64,000 bases of DNA from Synechococcus sp. M16CYN. GTDB lineage: Bacteria; Cyanobacteriota; Cyanobacteriia; PCC-6307; Cyanobiaceae. Of this stretch, positions 18,919 through 28,800 are shown in pieces. Every line of letters starts with the position of its first letter. Within the stretch, counting starts at the first letter, position 1. A program made the position numbers and the translations under genes. The stretch is from positions 682,001 through 746,000 of the forward strand of contig NZ_AP029048.1 of the NCBI RefSeq assembly GCF_040371545.1. The letters run 5' to 3'. The notes beneath the pieces were generated by a model. The model made no database searches, had not been told where the DNA came from, and saw nothing but the letters and a program-made list of their open reading frames with translations.

Positions 18919-19779
18919 ATATGTCCATAGAACTTGGCCAATCTTGGCGCAGACTTATCGAGTCACAATCATGTCACGTATAAACGGTAGCGTGTCAATA
19001 ATAACTTGGGATAGACTTTCCCCTATTCAGGTTATCGTTTCAGCACTTCAGCCAAGCATTTAACCCAATTCTGAATGACTCAAGAAATTTTAGGTTCGCA
19101 CGACACGTTAGATAAAATTGCTGCTGATCAGCTCCCGACGGCAGAACTTGTGTGTTACTACTAGCAAATTAAATCAAGTATAATGACTACAATTAAATTC
19201 AGCATATTGCTGATAGAATATGTGTCTTTGGTAAGCGGCCTGCATGATTAGTCATCTGTTGCTGCTAAGCTGTTAGATTTATAACATCAAGACCAAGTAT
19301 ACTTGCAAATCCACTGGTAGTTTACAAATATACAATTCTAAAATATTAAGCAATTATAGTTACTTTGCTAATCTAAATATCAGTATCCAACTGAGCGTTG
19401 GCAAGCAGTCATTATATCTTTGTTGTTTGTTGTACGCCTTTCCTCTAGTTTTGATAAGAACGGATAGAAGTGATAGGTGTAGAATTATAGGTTTGTATGA
19501 CTGTGATGATGATGGTTGTCAATTTACGATGCACTGGCTAAGATCAAACAATTTGATTTCAAGATAGCAAGTATCTGTTAGCAATTGAAGTGAGCAGTTT
19601 CCCAATGGTCAATTGCTGCCGAATGTTAACATTAAAAATGTTAACATTCGGCAGCAACAACGAGTAAAATCTTAAGAACAATATGACCAACTAAAACACA
19701 ACGATCCGGATAATCTAAATAAATGCTCCTCTAGAAAGAAAATAATTTTAAACAGCATATTTACAACAGAATTAGTCAC
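18919..19779 (+). other. AT-rich spacer with no gene; contains nested palindrome
   Basis: About 860 nt between tRNA-Ser and glyQ. No convincing frame. The first 50 nt upstream of the tRNA are the probable tRNA promoter. The notable element is the perfect inverted repeat at 19613-19657, listed separately. Confidence 0.6.
19613..19657. repeat. perfect 21-bp inverted repeat made of nested palindromes
   Basis: Two 21-bp arms (19613-19633 and 19637-19657) separated by AAA are exact reverse complements. Each arm contains the 12-bp palindrome aatgttaacatt, so that unit also appears twice as a direct repeat, bounded by gctgccg and cggcagc. Neither side has a T-run, so it is not a standard intrinsic terminator, though it lies about 120 nt past the glyQ stop. 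Confidence 0.9.
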
Positions 19780-20652
19780 TCAACCACTCAGAAGAAGCGG
19801 AAATCCCAAAGCCTCTCGTTCAGCCAGCCATGTTTCTGCTACCCCCCGTGCCAAGTTGCGAATCCGGCTGATTGTGGCGGTGCGTTCTGTAACTGAAATC
19901 AAACCACGCGCTTCTAATAGATTAAACACATGGCTACACTTGAGTACGAAATCAAGAGCTGGTGCCGGCAACAACTGTTCTATAAGATCTGCTGCCTCAG
20001 CTTCGTAAATGGAGAATAACCGTTTGAGCCGCTCTGGATTAGAAGCTTCAAAATTGTAATAACATTGGCCTCTCTCAAAAGGCAACCAAATATCACCATA
20101 TGTATGGCTTGCGTTCCAGCGCAGATCCCATATATTTTCTATATCTTGAAGGTACATAGCTAGTCGCTCAAGACCATAGGTAATTTCAATTGACACCGGC
20201 TTGCAATCCAGACCGCCGCACTGCTGGAAATAGGTGAACTGGGTAATTTCCATACCATCTAGCCACACCTCCCATCCGACACCCCAAGCCCCGAGAGTGG
20301 GCGACTCCCAGTTGTCCTCAACAAAACGAATATCGTGATCGACTAATTTAACCCCTAATGTCTCAAGGGAAGCGAGATAGGTCTCCTGAATTGAATTTGG
20401 AGACGGTTTGATCAGAACTTGATACTGAAAGTAATGCTGTGCTCGGTTCGGATTATCTCCATAACGTCCGTCTGTGGGGCGGCGACAGGGCTCGGTGTAA
20501 GCCACAGCCCAGGGTTCAGGACCAATTGTGTTTAGTACAGTATGAGGATTCATGGTGCCAGCCCCTTTCTCAATGTCGTAAGGCTGAAGCAAGAGACAGC
20601 CTTGGCTAGCCCAGAATTCGTTTAACGTGCTGATAATGTCTTGAAAATACAC
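19780..20652 (-). CDS. glyQ: glycyl-tRNA synthetase alpha subunit
   Basis: Alpha subunit of the bacterial alpha2-beta2 glycyl-tRNA synthetase; it holds the class II aminoacylation core. Recognisable blocks are [41 protein letters not shown], the [19 protein letters not shown] region and [14 protein letters not shown] (motif 3). Length is 290 aa and the gene is complete. The beta subunit (glyS) is not in the window, as usual for cyanobacteria where the two genes are unlinked. It stands alone between two gene-free AT-rich spacers, so it has its own promoter. Confidence 0.97.
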   Translation of the reverse strand: MYFQDIISTLNEFWASQGCLLLQPYDIEKGAGTMNPHTVLNTIGPEPWAVAYTEPCRRPTDGRYGDNPNRAQHYFQYQVLIKPSPNSIQETYLASLETLGVKLVDHDIRFVEDNWESPTLGAWGVGWEVWLDGMEITQFTYFQQCGGLDCKPVSIEITYGLERLAMYLQDIENIWDLRWNASHTYGDIWLPFERGQCYYNFEASNPERLKRLFSIYEAEAADLIEQLLPAPALDFVLKCSHVFNLLEARGLISVTERTATISRIRNLARGVAETWLAEREALGFPLLLSG

Positions 20653-21574
20653 GAATCCTTCTATGATTAGGGTTATAACTTATGAGATGGTAGAATGGTA
20701 GTGAGATCAAAAAACAACAGACCATTGATCTAACGGTTTACCAGCAATTTTTTTCGATTACAAATAATTGAAGGTTTAATATACTTTCTTTTCCAGTTTA
20801 GGTCTATTAGTAGAGTGACAAATTAAAAACTAATTATAAGTATGGACGCTTACACAATATATAGTTTATTCTAAGAAATAGAAGGGAAGCAATCAGATAT
20901 AAAATAATTACACTTACTTTAGAAGTATAAAAGATATAGCATCAATTATAAAAAGATAGTCTTACTTTAAAATAGATGTTTGGCAAACAATAAAATTATT
21001 AAATATCTTTATTTTACGTTTTTTCGAAATTTATATTTATTCAATATAGAAATTTAGGTAGTGTTAGAAAGCTTTATATTATCAAGTAAGATTTTTAGAT
21101 TATTAATCTTAGTGCAATAGTAAAGTATGGTTTTAAGTTTGTTAAAATACCTTATGTTTATTAAATAATGTCAGTATAAATAACATCATTATTTATACTG
21201 ACATTATTTAATATTATTACTTTAGAAATATAAGTTAGTTTTTTAAGATATAAGCCTAATATTATTGTTACTAACTAAAATATAATACTAATCTTGATTA
21301 AAGGATAATAAAAATGTTAGTTAGTGATTAATTTAAAAGTAAATTATAAAACAGTAACTTTTAAAAACAAAAATAATAATTACGGCAAGATTATTTGTAT
21401 TCTATTTATTTTAAATTATATAATATTTACTAAAATTATTTTAATATATAGAAATTATAAAATGAGATAATTTTTAAAGTAATTTGGTAGTATTTGCACA
21501 TTAAGAATATAAAACGTAATCAATTTAGTATGAACTAAAGTTTGATATAAACTATATGCAGTTTATAAACTGTA
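20653..21574 (+). other. very AT-rich spacer, no gene
   Basis: About 920 nt of extremely AT-rich sequence (one row at 21001-21060 has 9 G/C in 60 by hand count). No frame above noise. It probably contains promoters for glyQ (minus) and the phycobilin lyase (plus). It holds the perfect 24-bp hairpin at 21160-21212, listed separately. Confidence 0.65.
21160..21212. repeat. perfect 24-bp inverted repeat
   Basis: Arms 21160-21183 and 21189-21212 are exact reverse complements around the 5-nt loop catca. The arm core is aatgtcagtataaataa. It is the longest perfect hairpin I noticed in the window, embedded in unconstrained-looking AT sequence, 360 nt upstream of the phycobilin lyase. There is no following T-run typical of a terminator. 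Confidence 0.9.
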
Positions 21575-22804
21575 ATGTCTGAAAGATTTGATGTTCTTGT
21601 TGAAGGGATGAGTGAAGAGAACGCATTGTCATTGATAATGGCTAAAACATCAGACATTCAAAGGCCATCAGACCGTTACTTTGCAGCGACACGTCTTGGC
21701 TTAAGTAGTAGTGAAGAGACATTAGATGCTTTATTAAAAGCTACTAGTAAATTAAGAACAGATGAATTATACGATCGAATAACACGACGAAAATCAATTG
21801 AATCGTTAGGAAGAAGAAAGGATAAACGAGCCATACCAATTTTAATTAATATTTTAAAATGCGTAGATACTGAAGCTGTAATTAATGCTATTTATGCTTT
21901 AATACGTATTGGTTGGGATCCAGACTTGAAGGAACAAAATTTACTGTTATCAATATTAAATGGAGTGAGTACAAAGACTCGAGCAGTTATTCAAGCTCAT
22001 ACAAGACTAGAGATTAAAAATTCAAAAGCTGAATCTAGTATCCAATCGCTTTGTAATGATGAGCAAGTTTTAGTATCAGGTGCAGCAAGAGCTTATCAAG
22101 CAAGAGTATTTAAGAGAAATTATTTGCTGGATCCGCTTATAGATCAATTATCAAATATTATTGCAGGTAAAAGACGCTCCGCTGTAATAGATTTAGGCGA
22201 TGCTAGAGACTGTAACAGGCTTGCTGCCTTAATACAAGCACCAGTATCTATGTCGCTTAGAGCAAATAGTTGTTTTCAAATAGTTGAAAATCAAAGTTTG
22301 GTTCAATCTAATGACTTGGCTTTGTATCTTGAAACTCTTTTAACTGATAATCCGAAACGTTTGAATATCAGAAAAGAATGGCAATGTGGGCTTGATGTAA
22401 ATGAGATAGAACGACGCTTGAGCCATCAAGATGAAGCTATTCAATATGGGGCAGCTCTGAGCCTTATGTCTCTTGATTTGGAAAGTTGCTTAAATGTGGT
22501 TGATAGCATGCAAGAAAGACTCTGGTCAGACTATGTCACAAATTATTACTTAACATGCATCATCGGCTTGAGAGGATTATCTGAAAAAAGTTATCTAATA
22601 AAGTCAGCTCTTCATGAAACTACTCCTCAGTATACAAAGTCAAGAGTTGCTGCTGCTTGGGCATGCTTAAAACTAGAGCTTTATGACCAATTAGAAATTA
22701 TCTACGAGTTGTCAAACTCTGCATACTGGAAACCCCTTCGTTGGACTTGTCAACAAGTTTTTACTCGCTTGGTTGACAAGCAAAGAACCCTTATAAAGAC
22801 ATAA
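21575..22804 (+). CDS. HEAT-repeat phycobilin lyase of the CpeY/MpeY/MpeZ family
   Basis: A 409-aa all-helical protein built from HEAT-like repeats (PBS-lyase type). Its N-terminus MSERFDVLVEG and the blocks SDRYFAATRLG, RITRRKSIESLGRRKDKRAIP and VSGAARAYQAR, plus VIDLGDARD, match phycoerythrin chromophore lyases of marine Synechococcus as I remember them. These enzymes attach or isomerise phycoerythrobilin on alpha subunits. I cannot separate CpeY from MpeY/MpeZ. No other phycobilisome gene is in the window, and the gene is more AT-rich (about 35% G+C in one row) than housekeeping genes. It is full length and intact, so still probably functional. Confidence 0.75.
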   Translation: MSERFDVLVEGMSEENALSLIMAKTSDIQRPSDRYFAATRLGLSSSEETLDALLKATSKLRTDELYDRITRRKSIESLGRRKDKRAIPILINILKCVDTEAVINAIYALIRIGWDPDLKEQNLLLSILNGVSTKTRAVIQAHTRLEIKNSKAESSIQSLCNDEQVLVSGAARAYQARVFKRNYLLDPLIDQLSNIIAGKRRSAVIDLGDARDCNRLAALIQAPVSMSLRANSCFQIVENQSLVQSNDLALYLETLLTDNPKRLNIRKEWQCGLDVNEIERRLSHQDEAIQYGAALSLMSLDLESCLNVVDSMQERLWSDYVTNYYLTCIIGLRGLSEKSYLIKSALHETTPQYTKSRVAAAWACLKLELYDQLEIIYELSNSAYWKPLRWTCQQVFTRLVDKQRTLIKT

Positions 22805-22860
22805 ATTCTGTTATTTTAACTAAGCAAGGAAGAGTTCTTATCTTACCACTAAATGACATG

Positions 22861-22904
22861 AATCTCACATAAATGTGTAAATATAATCACATTTATGTGA
22901 GATT
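22861..22904. terminator. 17-bp perfect hairpin, possible terminator of the phycobilin lyase gene
   Basis: Arms 22861-22877 and 22888-22904 (aatctcacataaatgtg and its reverse complement) enclose a 10-nt loop, 56 nt past the stop at 22804. The downstream sequence is aatttatatatattg, AT-rich but without a clean U-tract, so a terminator or mRNA 3'-stabilising role is plausible, not proven. Confidence 0.6.
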
Positions 22905-23505
22905 AATTTATATATATTGTCATATAAAAATTCATTAGTGATTATTAATATAGCAGTAAAGTTGGATTGAAATTGTATGCAGAATCGTAGCTTATTATAG
23001 AGAACTACTAAAGATCAAAACACAAATAAAATTTTTAGAGGCGTTAAGACACATCCAAACTAGCTAGAGTTTATGACGAATATTTTTATCTAAATTAAAC
23101 AATTAGTTGAATCAAATAATGTATAATTAAATCATCATTTGAATTATAGTCCTTCTGTTTACATAGTTATATTAAACCGATATAATTTTTTAACTTACTC
23201 TCATGAAACAGTTGAGTTACTGTGATATCTTTCAGAAATTTATCTCGATATTAACTATTAGTTAATTGGCTGTAAAGTCACCTAGTAACACTATTAAATT
23301 GTAGTCTTGCTAACTTGTAAGTAATCGGTCTAAGTATAGTTTTTTTAATTAAAATTATGTAATATTGCAAATTGCACCTTAAGCAGATGCGTTGTAGCTT
23401 TGTTGTAATGGCTTCGGTTAATCTAGAACTGATAGAGAATAAATTAGCCTGAATTATATCAACCTAAATAACAGACATTAAAACTAATAAATCACTTGGG
23501 ATGTC

Positions 23506-23526
23506 GATAATCTTGACAAGATTATC
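23506..23526. repeat. 10-bp dyad around one base (operator-like)
   Basis: gataatcttg-a-caagattatc is a perfect 10-bp inverted repeat with a single central base. A one-base loop cannot form a good RNA hairpin, so a dimeric DNA-binding protein site is the more natural reading. No gene start is near: the closest is the stop end of menG about 500 nt away. Confidence 0.7.
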
Positions 23527-24037
23527 TCTGAATTCTTTATACCTAGAATATTGGCGAAATTTTATTTTTGCGTTTATTGAGATCAAGGACTTTTCTAATG
23601 CAAAACATACTGCTCGTAAACAAATTTAAAATAATCTGTTGGTAAATTAAAACCAAGATGGTAGATCTTATAAAGATTAATTTTATAACACTAAATGATA
23701 ATAAAAACACTTAATAGTTTGATATTTATAATCTGAGTCGAAATTAATTTGCATTTCAATCAAAAATAAAAGCTTTGTTTTTATTTAAGCATTCTTAAGT
23801 TAGTCAATATAAGCTTGCGGTGGGTCCGTTTGGTTTAGAGAATGAGATGCAACAATGGTTTATTTAAGGTCAATCAGTAAAACTGTATTTATCCAATTAT
23901 CAGGAAGTTTTTAACGGTAGCTGAGACAAATTTAAGATCGAGTACAGTTTGTTCTAATTTTATCTTTTCCTTTAGCTTACCCAAACCTAAAGTTGGATTA
24001 CGCCGCAAGTACCTCAAATGACACTGTAGGCGTGAGG

Positions 24038-24739
24038 TTATGCATGCAATAACAATAAGCCCATCTGTCCTCCGGCCATAGATCGATGCTGAGACTTTGA
24101 GAAACCTGCTGTATTCGCCATTGCTTCTTGATCAGTTCCTACGGGAAAGCGCTGAAGACTGCGTTCCAAATAAGCATATTCATCGCCTAAACCTATAGCG
24201 GCAGCGACAGGAACTACCAACTGACGAAAGTAGAAGCGCTGAAATATGGCCGCAGCTGTACTGGAGATCAAGCGGTTGAGATCTAGCACTCCTGCACGAC
24301 CACTTGGTTTCAGTAAACGGTGCATTTCCCGCAGACCCATCGCAGGATCAGTCAGGTTTCGGAGACCGTAAGCCATTACGATTCCGTCTACACTCCTTGA
24401 CGGCAGTTTTGTTGCCAAAGCATCCCCCTGATTAAAAGTCACGGGTAACCAAGGCTGCCGTCGCTGTCGCTCTCGGGCCAACTTTAGGGGAACCGCAGCA
24501 GTATCAAGACCAATCACCCTGCCCTTAGGGCGAACATGACGCGAAAGTTCTAGGGCTATATCACCCGTGCCACAGCAGAGATCAAGCCAGATTTCTCCAG
24601 GGACAGGCTTCAAAGACCGCACTACCTGTCTCTTCCATTGGCGATGCAAGCCAAGACTAAGAACGTCATTGAGTCGGTCATAACTAGGAGCAATGGTGTT
24701 GAAAAGTTTCTTAATAGCAGCTGAATTGCCTGATTTCAT
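24038..24739 (-). CDS. menG: demethyl(mena/phyllo)quinone C-methyltransferase
   Basis: Class I SAM-dependent methyltransferase of the UbiE/MenG family. Signatures are [21 protein letters not shown], motif [15 protein letters not shown], and [11 protein letters not shown]. In cyanobacteria it methylates demethylphylloquinone, the photosystem I A1 cofactor precursor. Length is 233 aa. It overlaps the hisF stop by 4 nt (24736-24739), so the two are translationally coupled on the minus strand. The C-terminus ends right at the edge of the long AT-rich spacer. Confidence 0.93.
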   Translation of the reverse strand: MKSGNSAAIKKLFNTIAPSYDRLNDVLSLGLHRQWKRQVVRSLKPVPGEIWLDLCCGTGDIALELSRHVRPKGRVIGLDTAAVPLKLARERQRRQPWLPVTFNQGDALATKLPSRSVDGIVMAYGLRNLTDPAMGLREMHRLLKPSGRAGVLDLNRLISSTAAAIFQRFYFRQLVVPVAAAIGLGDEYAYLERSLQRFPVGTDQEAMANTAGFSKSQHRSMAGGQMGLLLLHA

Positions 24740-25509
24740 GGCCGAATCTTTAAACCACGAGCTAACAGGTTTGTTTTAATCTGCTCCACGGTGAGAATGC
24801 CGTCGTGCAACAAGGATGCCAATAATGCTGCTGAAGCATGTCCACCCTTAGGTCCGGTTTGCAACACCATCGCAATATGATCAAGACAACCAGCACCCCC
24901 AGAGGCGATCACGGGTATTGATACAGTAGAAGCCACGGCACGCGTCAGCTCCAAGTCATACCCGGCCTGTGTTCCGTCTCCATCCATGGAGGTCAACAGG
25001 ATCTCGCCTGCACCAAGGTCGGCCACGCGTCTAGCCCAGAACAGAACGTCAAGACCGGTGTTTTTACGGCCACCTTGAACGTAAACATCCCAGCCGCCGG
25101 AGAGACGCCGCCGCCGGGCGTCGATTGCAACGACGATGCACTGGCGGCCGAAGTGTCGAGCACCTTCCCTAACAAGCTCGGGCCGATGCACCGCTGAAGA
25201 ATTCAGGCTGACCTTGTCAGCGCCGGCGTGCAGTAACTCGGTAATGCCTTCCACGGAATTGATTCCACCGCCTACGGTGAATGGGATCGTCACCGAATCA
25301 GCCGTGCGTCGTACCAGATCCACCAGGGTGGTTCTTCCTTCATGGCTGGCTGCGATGTCGAGAAAGACCAGTTCATCGGCGCCAGCGCGGCTGTAATGAT
25401 AGGCAAGTGCCACCGGATCCCCAGCATCACGAAGTCCAGCGAAGTTGACACCTTTCACTACTCGTCCACCAACAACATCCAGGCAAGGAATCAGACGTGA
25501 GGCAACCAT
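24736..25509 (-). CDS. hisF: imidazole glycerol phosphate synthase cyclase subunit HisF
   Basis: TIM-barrel cyclase that, with the HisH glutaminase, closes the imidazole ring in histidine synthesis and releases AICAR. The family start [19 protein letters not shown] is visible, with catalytic Asp in CLDV and in [21 protein letters not shown] and VIASGGAG bind phosphate. I chose the ATG at 25509 (257 aa, normal length); the frame opens at 25566 but would run into the divergent petP start. hisH is not nearby. Confidence 0.95.
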   Translation of the reverse strand: MVASRLIPCLDVVGGRVVKGVNFAGLRDAGDPVALAYHYSRAGADELVFLDIAASHEGRTTLVDLVRRTADSVTIPFTVGGGINSVEGITELLHAGADKVSLNSSAVHRPELVREGARHFGRQCIVVAIDARRRRLSGGWDVYVQGGRKNTGLDVLFWARRVADLGAGEILLTSMDGDGTQAGYDLELTRAVASTVSIPVIASGGAGCLDHIAMVLQTGPKGGHASAALLASLLHDGILTVEQIKTNLLARGLKIRP

Positions 25510-25565
25510 TGTTGTGATGCAAAAGCGACTGTTAAGGTTGCGCCATTCTCCAAGCTTTCCAGACA

Positions 25566-25781
25566 ATGTCCCAGACCATCTCGATTACCATCGGATCTAA
25601 GATCAGGGTTTCTCGCGTCCGAGACCGCATTCCCAAAAGCCTGGTGGACCTTTTAAAAAAAGATCCCAGCGGAACGGTAGAGGAATTCCGTACAGTGGAC
25701 GGTAAAGGAATCGGTGTCGTGGTGAAGCTTAATGATGGTTCCACTAGCTGGTTCTTCGAAGATGAGATCACAGCCGCTTGA
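25566..25781 (+). CDS. petP: cytochrome b6f complex subunit PetP
   Basis: A 71-aa SH3-like protein of the DUF2862/PetP family: [15 protein letters not shown] at the start, GTVEEF in the middle and [11 protein letters not shown] at the end. In cyanobacteria PetP is a peripheral stromal-side b6f subunit affecting electron transport and supercomplex stability. Divergent from hisF by 56 nt and abutting chlG downstream, so petP and chlG are probably co-transcribed. Confidence 0.85.
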   Translation: MSQTISITIGSKIRVSRVRDRIPKSLVDLLKKDPSGTVEEFRTVDGKGIGVVVKLNDGSTSWFFEDEITAA

Positions 25782-25792
25782 GTGTTGATCCT

Positions 25793-26749
25793 GTGAGCGA
25801 TGTACGCCAGCTGTTGGGTATGAAAGGTGCCTCGGGCACCACCACTAGCATCTGGAAGCTGCGGCTGCAGCTAATGAAGCCCGTTACTTGGATTCCCTTA
25901 ACCTGGGGTGTTATCTGTGGTGCAGCTGCAAGCGGGGGATACCACTGGAAACTAGACCATGTGTTGGCCGCATTCGTTTGTATGCTGATGAGTGGTCCAC
26001 TATTGGCTGGATTCACCCAAACCATTAACGATTTTTACGATCGCGAAATTGATGCCATTAACGAGCCATATCGACCTATTCCATCTGGAGCAATTCCCCT
26101 CGGCCAGGTGAAGCTACAGATTTGGGCGTTGCTGTCGACTGGTCTAGGTGTTGCTTATGGTCTTGACATATGGGCGCAACACACGATCCCAGTGCTGTTT
26201 TTCCTCGCCCTCGGTGGCTCCTTTTTGAGCTTTATCTACTCGGCCCCTCCCCTAAAGCTAAAGCAAAATGGTTGGTTGGGCAACTATGCCCTCGGTGCTA
26301 GCTACATTGCCCTCCCATGGTGGGCTGGTCAGGCACTATTCGGTTATCTCACTTGGAGCACAGCCCTATTGACGCTGATCTACAGCATGGCGGGGCTCGG
26401 CATTGCCGTGGTGAATGACTTCAAAAGCATTGAAGGCGATCGAGCCCTAGGGCTTCAGTCCCTTCCAGTGTTGTTTGGCATCAAGCGAGCTAGTTTGATC
26501 AGTGCCGGAATGATCGATCTCTTCCAGCTTGCCATGGTTGCAGTTTTAATCGCCATTGGTCAAAACTTTGCAGCGGTGCTTCTGGTTCTTCTGATCGTAC
26601 CCCAGATTACTTTTCAGGATATTTGGCTTTTGACAGATCCGATCAAATTCGACGTTAAGTACCAAGCCAGCGCACAACCCTTTTTGGTGCTTGGCATGTT
26701 GGTTACTTCTTTAGCAGTTGGTCATAGTTCCTTGACTCATGTGATGTGA
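25793..26749 (+). CDS. chlG: chlorophyll synthase ChlG
   Basis: UbiA-family membrane prenyltransferase esterifying chlorophyllide a with phytyl/geranylgeranyl diphosphate. The first Asp-rich motif is NDFYDREIDAINEPYRPIPSG and the second VNDFKSIEGDRALGLQSLP; about eight or nine hydrophobic helices are visible. The frame opens at a TTG (25778), but homologues begin MSDxRQLLGMKGASG, which fits GTG at 25793 (318 aa). It follows petP by 11 nt and its stop overlaps the GTG start of the penicillin-binding protein. Confidence 0.95.
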   Translation: MSDVRQLLGMKGASGTTTSIWKLRLQLMKPVTWIPLTWGVICGAAASGGYHWKLDHVLAAFVCMLMSGPLLAGFTQTINDFYDREIDAINEPYRPIPSGAIPLGQVKLQIWALLSTGLGVAYGLDIWAQHTIPVLFFLALGGSFLSFIYSAPPLKLKQNGWLGNYALGASYIALPWWAGQALFGYLTWSTALLTLIYSMAGLGIAVVNDFKSIEGDRALGLQSLPVLFGIKRASLISAGMIDLFQLAMVAVLIAIGQNFAAVLLVLLIVPQITFQDIWLLTDPIKFDVKYQASAQPFLVLGMLVTSLAVGHSSLTHVM

Positions 26750-28800
26750 ATCACACCCGCTTGCATTGGGTTTTCATCGCTGGAACAGCTGCTGCTGTCG
26801 GTATTGGCACCGCCTTTGGGACCCGCGCTTTCACACAGCTCGTAGATTCAAAACTGCCAGATGCACGAGGCATCGCCAGCTTCAACCGGCCAGGAACGAT
26901 TACTCTTCTATCATCTAGGGGTAGAGTGATCCAGAAGCTGGGCCCCGCAACCCGGGATAAAGTTAGACCGGGCGGGATGCCCTTAATTGTTCAACAAGCA
27001 TTTATCTCTGCAGAAGACCGGAGATTTTTTCAGCATGATGGTGTGGATAGCTGGGGGATCGCTCGGGCTATTGTCACCAATGTTCGTCAGGGTGCGATCC
27101 GTGAAGGAGCAAGCACGATCACCCAACAATTAGCCCGTATCGTTTTTTTGAGCCAAGACCGCACTATCACGCGAAAACTAAAGGAAGCAGCTCTATCTCT
27201 CAAGCTGGAGCGCCAACTCAGTAAGCAGCAGATTCTTGAACAATATCTCAACCACGTGTATCTAGGTTCCGGTGCTTATGGAGTATCGGATGCAGCTTGG
27301 ATTTATTTCTCTAAAACACCTGATCAACTCACGATTCCAGAAGCTGCTTTGATAGCGGGGTTGCCTCCAGCTCCATCAATTTATTCACCACTGGTGAATC
27401 CAGGGCTGGCCATCAAGCAACGCGCGTTAGTGCTTAACCGCATGGTCCAGTCGGGATGGATAAGCCGAGATGCAGCTAAAACCGCCAGCGAGTCCCCTCT
27501 AGCACTCAAGCCAGCCACGCCAAAATATTTCAATAGCGCCGCTCCCTACTTCACCACATGGGTAGCCAAGGAGTTGCCTAAACTAGTCACACCTGAACAA
27601 CTTGAAGTAGGTGGATTGAAAGTCAGAACGAGTCTCATTCTCGATTGGCAGTTTAAAGCACGCGATGTAATCCTTGAAAACGCCCCCTTCGATACCGAGG
27701 GAGTTATGGTATCGATCGAGCCCGACACCGGTCTCGTTCGGGTGATGGTAGGCGGCCGCGATTTTTCTAAAAGTCAATTCAACCGTGCTACATTGGCGCT
27801 CCGCTCGCCGGGATCTACGTTCAAGTTATTTCCTTATGCAGCAGCAATCGATCTAGGCCTTAAACCGGAGACCATTGTTGTTGACGCTCCACGCTGCTGG
27901 AACGGGTACTGTCCCAGAAATTTTGGAAAAAAGTATTTCGGGAAAATTTCCTTAGCCGACGCCTTGAAAAACTCCCTCAACACCGTGGCAGTTCAGTTGC
28001 AAGACACAGTTGGTTTTGATGCCATCATAAAAACCGCTAATCAATTTGACATAGGCACTAATCGGCCATTGGGCAAGTACTACCCGATGGCGATAGGTGC
28101 CTATGAACAGACAGTCCTCGATATGGCAGCAGCCTATGCCGGTGTTGCTAATCGTGGCATGTTTATAAAGCCAACTCCTTTTGAAGAAATCCGTGGACCG
28201 GAAGACCACGTTCTCTGGAGTCGCAGGGTAGACGGATTTCGGGGTCGGCGAGCACTCGATATTGATGTAGCCGATACTATGAACTGGATGTTTCAGCGGG
28301 TTGTGTCCGGCGGAACTGGTATTGCCGCAAAACTTGAAGATCGACAGGTAGCTGGTAAAACCGGCACCTCAGAGGGCGCACGCGACCTCTGGTTTATCGG
28401 TTCTATCCCCCAGTTGACGACGGCTGTCTGGTTTGGTCACGATAACAATCGGGAAACCAAAAGCAATAGTGGTCAAGCCGCTTGGGCCTGGAAACAATAT
28501 ATGTTGCAGATCGAAAAGGAAATTCCTATTCAAACATTCCCCCCCAAGCCGGTACTGAACCGTCCGTGGCGGGTGCCGGGTAAGGAAGAGTTGAAGATTA
28601 CAGAGAATGAAACTGTTTATGCTGGTCGTAAACATGAGGACGAACCTACCGATTCTTCAGGGGTAATTGAGCTTGTACCTCAGGCACCATCACTTGGCAG
28701 TCCGTTTCCCCAACTGCGTCCAGCCCCTGCGCCTCCTCTCAGGGAATCTGCACAAACTTTAAAACGGAATTGGTTAAAGCCTAAAATTCAAGCGCGTTGA
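26746..28800 (+). CDS. class A penicillin-binding protein (bifunctional transglycosylase/transpeptidase)
   Basis: Peptidoglycan polymerase/crosslinker of 684 aa. An N-terminal membrane segment is followed by a GT51 domain (SAEDRRFFQHDGVD with catalytic Glu, GASTITQQLARI, KEAALSLKLERQ, YLNHVYLG). The transpeptidase domain has SPGSTFKLF (SxxK), SLN (SxN) and KTGTSEGARD (KTG box). The C-terminal tail (about 80 residues) is Pro- and charge-rich. Starts at GTG 26746, overlapping chlG by 4 nt. It is most like the PBP1a group. Confidence 0.94.
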   Translation: MNHTRLHWVFIAGTAAAVGIGTAFGTRAFTQLVDSKLPDARGIASFNRPGTITLLSSRGRVIQKLGPATRDKVRPGGMPLIVQQAFISAEDRRFFQHDGVDSWGIARAIVTNVRQGAIREGASTITQQLARIVFLSQDRTITRKLKEAALSLKLERQLSKQQILEQYLNHVYLGSGAYGVSDAAWIYFSKTPDQLTIPEAALIAGLPPAPSIYSPLVNPGLAIKQRALVLNRMVQSGWISRDAAKTASESPLALKPATPKYFNSAAPYFTTWVAKELPKLVTPEQLEVGGLKVRTSLILDWQFKARDVILENAPFDTEGVMVSIEPDTGLVRVMVGGRDFSKSQFNRATLALRSPGSTFKLFPYAAAIDLGLKPETIVVDAPRCWNGYCPRNFGKKYFGKISLADALKNSLNTVAVQLQDTVGFDAIIKTANQFDIGTNRPLGKYYPMAIGAYEQTVLDMAAAYAGVANRGMFIKPTPFEEIRGPEDHVLWSRRVDGFRGRRALDIDVADTMNWMFQRVVSGGTGIAAKLEDRQVAGKTGTSEGARDLWFIGSIPQLTTAVWFGHDNNRETKSNSGQAAWAWKQYMLQIEKEIPIQTFPPKPVLNRPWRVPGKEELKITENETVYAGRKHEDEPTDSSGVIELVPQAPSLGSPFPQLRPAPAPPLRESAQTLKRNWLKPKIQAR

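Larger units (their letters stand above)
22805..24037 (+). other. AT-rich spacer with two perfect dyads, no gene
   Basis: About 1.23 kb without a credible reading frame. It contains the 17-bp hairpin just after the phycobilin lyase and a 10-bp dyad at 23506-23526, both listed separately. The rest looks like decayed or unconstrained sequence. Confidence 0.65.

Noticed and set aside
18815-19063. Open frame GEGGIRTLEGANPTRFRVVGDQPDSATSP
   Set aside because: This is the well-known false translation of the strand opposite a tRNA-Ser gene; the tRNA at 18832-18918 explains it.
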